Below, in pieces: positions 62,304 to 64,000 of a stretch of 64,000 nucleotides of DNA; position 1 is the first letter of the stretch; each line of letters opens with the position of its first letter. The DNA comes from Limnochorda sp. L945t (GTDB lineage: Bacteria; Bacillota; Limnochordia; Limnochordales; Geochordaceae), in the NCBI RefSeq assembly GCF_035593305.1, contig NZ_CP141615.1, positions 1,550,001 to 1,614,000 on the forward strand. Direction: 5' to 3'. The notes below the pieces were generated by a model. That model made no database searches. It was given only the letters and a program-made list of their open reading frames with translations, and was not told the DNA's origin. A program made the translations under genes and the position numbers.

Positions 62304-63296
62304 ATGAGTCTGCTCGTGGATCGCGATCGCGCTGTCGCGCTCGTACGACTCGTGAGTGAGGCCTTCATCCGGCGGGAGGGCCTGCTGATGGACGTAGATG
62401 ACCTTGTGGAAAACCAGCGTCCCCAGGGTGTAGAGCCTCTGTCAAGAGAGCACGCTCTGTTCCTCTTCTACACTCTACCGAACGATCACGGAATGAAGTC
62501 GTCACGGCTGTACGGGCGTGCAAAGCAACTATTCCACGCCAGGCCGGAGGTATTCGACCCTCCAGCGGTCCTTAAGGAGTTCTCGGGCCCCCTCGACCCA
62601 GCCCTTATCGATGCCACGGAGCGCTTCTTGAGCACACGGTACCCGAAGGAAACGGCCAAGAGCTGGTATGTCAACTCTGACCGACTCCACAGCCAGTTCG
62701 GAGATGACCCGCGGAACCTCTTCACCTCGGTCTCGGACGCGAACGAACTCCTGCGGGCCGTTCTCACGTTCCGGGGCTTTGGACCGAAGACCGGCGCCAT
62801 GCTGCTACGTGCGGCAGTCGGCCTCGGCTTCGCACACGTCCGCGGCCTCGAGGACGTACTGCTGCCAGTGGACGTGCATGATACGCGGATCGCGTTCTTC
62901 ACGCGAGTCGTGGCTCCAGACCCCCCGTCAGAAGGCGTCCAGGCGGACCACCACCGTTACGTGAGCGTTGTCCAGAGAGCGCTTCGGGATGCGTGCCGGG
63001 AGGCCGGATTGCCGTGGCCGGAGGTCGACCGTGGCTTGTGGCTCACCGGGTCTCGCGGGTGTGCAAAGCGCGGGTGCTTGGAGTGCCCGATCCGTGACCG
63101 GTGCAGCGTGGCGGATGAACCCCAGGGATTCAGGGCGGCGGTTCGAGACAGCGTCCCCGCCAGTAGTGTGGGATGGGTTCCCACATCACTGTTCCCCGTT
63201 ACGCGTCCACGCCGGGCAATGACGACTTCCCCTCGCTTTCGCTCTCGTCCGACCGCTGTCGGGCGACGTAGAGCCTGGCCATCGACTCCCGGCTGA
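62304..63296 (+). CDS. HhH-GPD DNA glycosylase/endonuclease III-like protein with a [4Fe-4S] motif
   Basis: 330 residues from ATG 62304; the frame extends upstream to 61860 but that part is not protein-like. Helix-hairpin-helix FRGFGPKTGAMLLRAA (~155-170), catalytic-type Asp in LLPVDVHDTRIAFF (~194), and four Cys in CAKRGCLECPIRDRC (~252-266; spacing 4-2-5). This is the endonuclease III fold, for base-excision repair of damaged bases. The spacing of the first Cys pair is shorter than the usual six. The last ~50 residues look like read-through and overlap the opposite-strand helicase remnant, so the original stop may be lost. Confidence 0.78.
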   Translation: MSLLVDRDRAVALVRLVSEAFIRREGLLMDVDDLVENQRPQGVEPLSREHALFLFYTLPNDHGMKSSRLYGRAKQLFHARPEVFDPPAVLKEFSGPLDPALIDATERFLSTRYPKETAKSWYVNSDRLHSQFGDDPRNLFTSVSDANELLRAVLTFRGFGPKTGAMLLRAAVGLGFAHVRGLEDVLLPVDVHDTRIAFFTRVVAPDPPSEGVQADHHRYVSVVQRALRDACREAGLPWPEVDRGLWLTGSRGCAKRGCLECPIRDRCSVADEPQGFRAAVRDSVPASSVGWVPTSLFPVTRPRRAMTTSPRFRSRPTAVGRRRAWPSTPG

Positions 63297-64000
63297 GGTA
63301 CCTGGGCTCGCCTCCCGGCTGCGGGGACACAGGTCTTGGGCGACGACCGGCGAGAAGATCAGCACGTCGCACTCGTCGCCCTGGAAGCGGTGCGCGGCGC
63401 GCAGGAGCAGGCGATGATGCTCCTTGAGGCAGACGGTGTTCTGGCGGCGGGCCGGGAGCGGTTCTTCTTCCGGGAGGAGGATGGCCACGTGCCGCAGTTG
63501 ATGGGGATCCCCGATGATGGCCGCCCGGCGGGCTCGAAAGAGCAACGGAATCGCCGAAGCCGGGTCGCACTGGCTCGCTTCATCCATGACCATGAGGTCG
63601 AACAGGCCGGGTTCCGGGGGGAGCGCGCGGCGCACGGAGGCGTTGGTGATCATCCAGAGGGGTAGGACAGGGGCGAGTTGTGCTACCTCCCGGGCCAGGA
63701 TGGGCGTGGATCGGTGTGCGGGTGCGCCGCTCACGAGCGAGAAGTAGTCGGACAGCGCGCTCAGGATGCGATGGTAGCTTGCCGTCACGGGGGACTCTCG
63801 CCAGAACCGTGGGAGCAGACGATCACGGGCGCACCGGGCGAGGATGCGGAACATGGGCTTGAGAGGGGGGCCCTGAAGCGGCGCCGCGAGCCGTTCGGCC
63901 CTGGGCAGGGTGCCGAGCGTGAGGCGGGGCGGCAAGGGCGCCACATCGTCCGGCGTGGTCTGTTGCCAGGCAGGGGCACGCGTGTGCTGGCGTGAGGCTC
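63186..64000 (-). pseudogene. SF1 (Dna2/NAM7-like) helicase, internally deleted, 5' end outside window
   Basis: The frame is open to the window edge. It shows LWMITNASVRRALPPEPGLF, then the Walker B LMVMDEASQCDPASAIPLLF and RAAIIGDPHQLRHVAILLP (motif III). Directly after CLKEHHRLL it jumps to LRAAHRFQGDECDVLIFSPV, motif V; about 100 codons including motif IV are deleted. Motif VI and the C-terminus are replaced by unlike sequence (RSREASPGTSAGSRWPGS). It is of the same broad class as the 14.6-19.6 kb helicase but not a copy of it. Confidence 0.72.

Overview
The window is a very GC-rich bacterial chromosome segment. Gene style (TcyP-like symporter, SNF2 helicase with a SWIM partner, MreB-like remnant, IS21/IS256/IS1634/IS110 elements, Wzx/Wzy polysaccharide locus) suggests a high-GC, possibly thermophilic Bacillota such as a Limnochordia- or Thermaerobacter-like lineage. 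This is an inference. The only rRNA gene is an orphan 5S, and no tRNA was recognised.

Layout. (1) 1-7.3 kb: end of a sodium-coupled cystine/dicarboxylate-type symporter, a translationally coupled SNF2 helicase and SWIM zinc-finger protein, and a TPR protein. (2) 7.4-14.6 kb: decayed small modules. These are an MNT/HEPN toxin pair whose HEPN gene has collapsed, a DUF4258/DUF2283 pair in fragments, a HExxH peptidase, two membrane proteins, and an intact three-gene operon ending in a HEPN protein. (3) 14.6-28.2 kb plus 35-37.8 kb: a defence-like island. It holds a very large SF1 helicase-nuclease (DUF4011/DUF3320 type) with an HsdR-N-like partner, an SbcD remnant, an RloC/PrrC-like AAA ATPase with a CxxC zinc hook, a possible PD-(D/E)XK protein, a sacsin-like GHKL ATPase/DUF3883 gene with a small partner, and a compact type I CBASS (CD-NTase plus S-4TM effector).

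(4) 28.2-34.9 kb is a three-layer nest of mobile elements. An IS21-family element (28247-34883, 5-bp target repeat GGCGT) sits in the sacsin-like gene, exactly in the QNADDA N-box of its ATPase. Inside its istB, at the Walker A codons, lies a large-serine-recombinase element (about 28815-32905). Inside that element an IS256-family copy (29122-30584, 9-bp repeat CGCGTCGGA) interrupts a DUF5372 gene. A second, deleted copy of the sacsin-like gene lies at 38.3-38.9 kb, cut by another IS256 remnant.

(5) 39.4-42.0 kb: a decayed clostripain-type peptidase and small unknown proteins. (6) 42.1-54.4 kb: a minus-strand surface-polysaccharide locus with Wzx flippase, Wzy-like polymerase, five glycosyltransferases, UDP-glucose dehydrogenase, a UDP-sugar epimerase and the initiating polyprenyl-phosphate sugar transferase. 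Together these would make, export and polymerise a uronic-acid-containing repeat unit. (7) 54.4-64 kb: mostly debris (PP-loop ATPase, mreB-like, nucleotide-sugar dehydrogenase, PIN toxin, ExeA-like ATPase and helicase remnants), one intact IS1634-family element, the 5S rRNA gene with its terminator, and an intact HhH-GPD DNA glycosylase.

Most of the window is transcribed on the minus strand. The many pseudogenes, solo IS ends and nested insertions mark it as a highly plastic accessory region.
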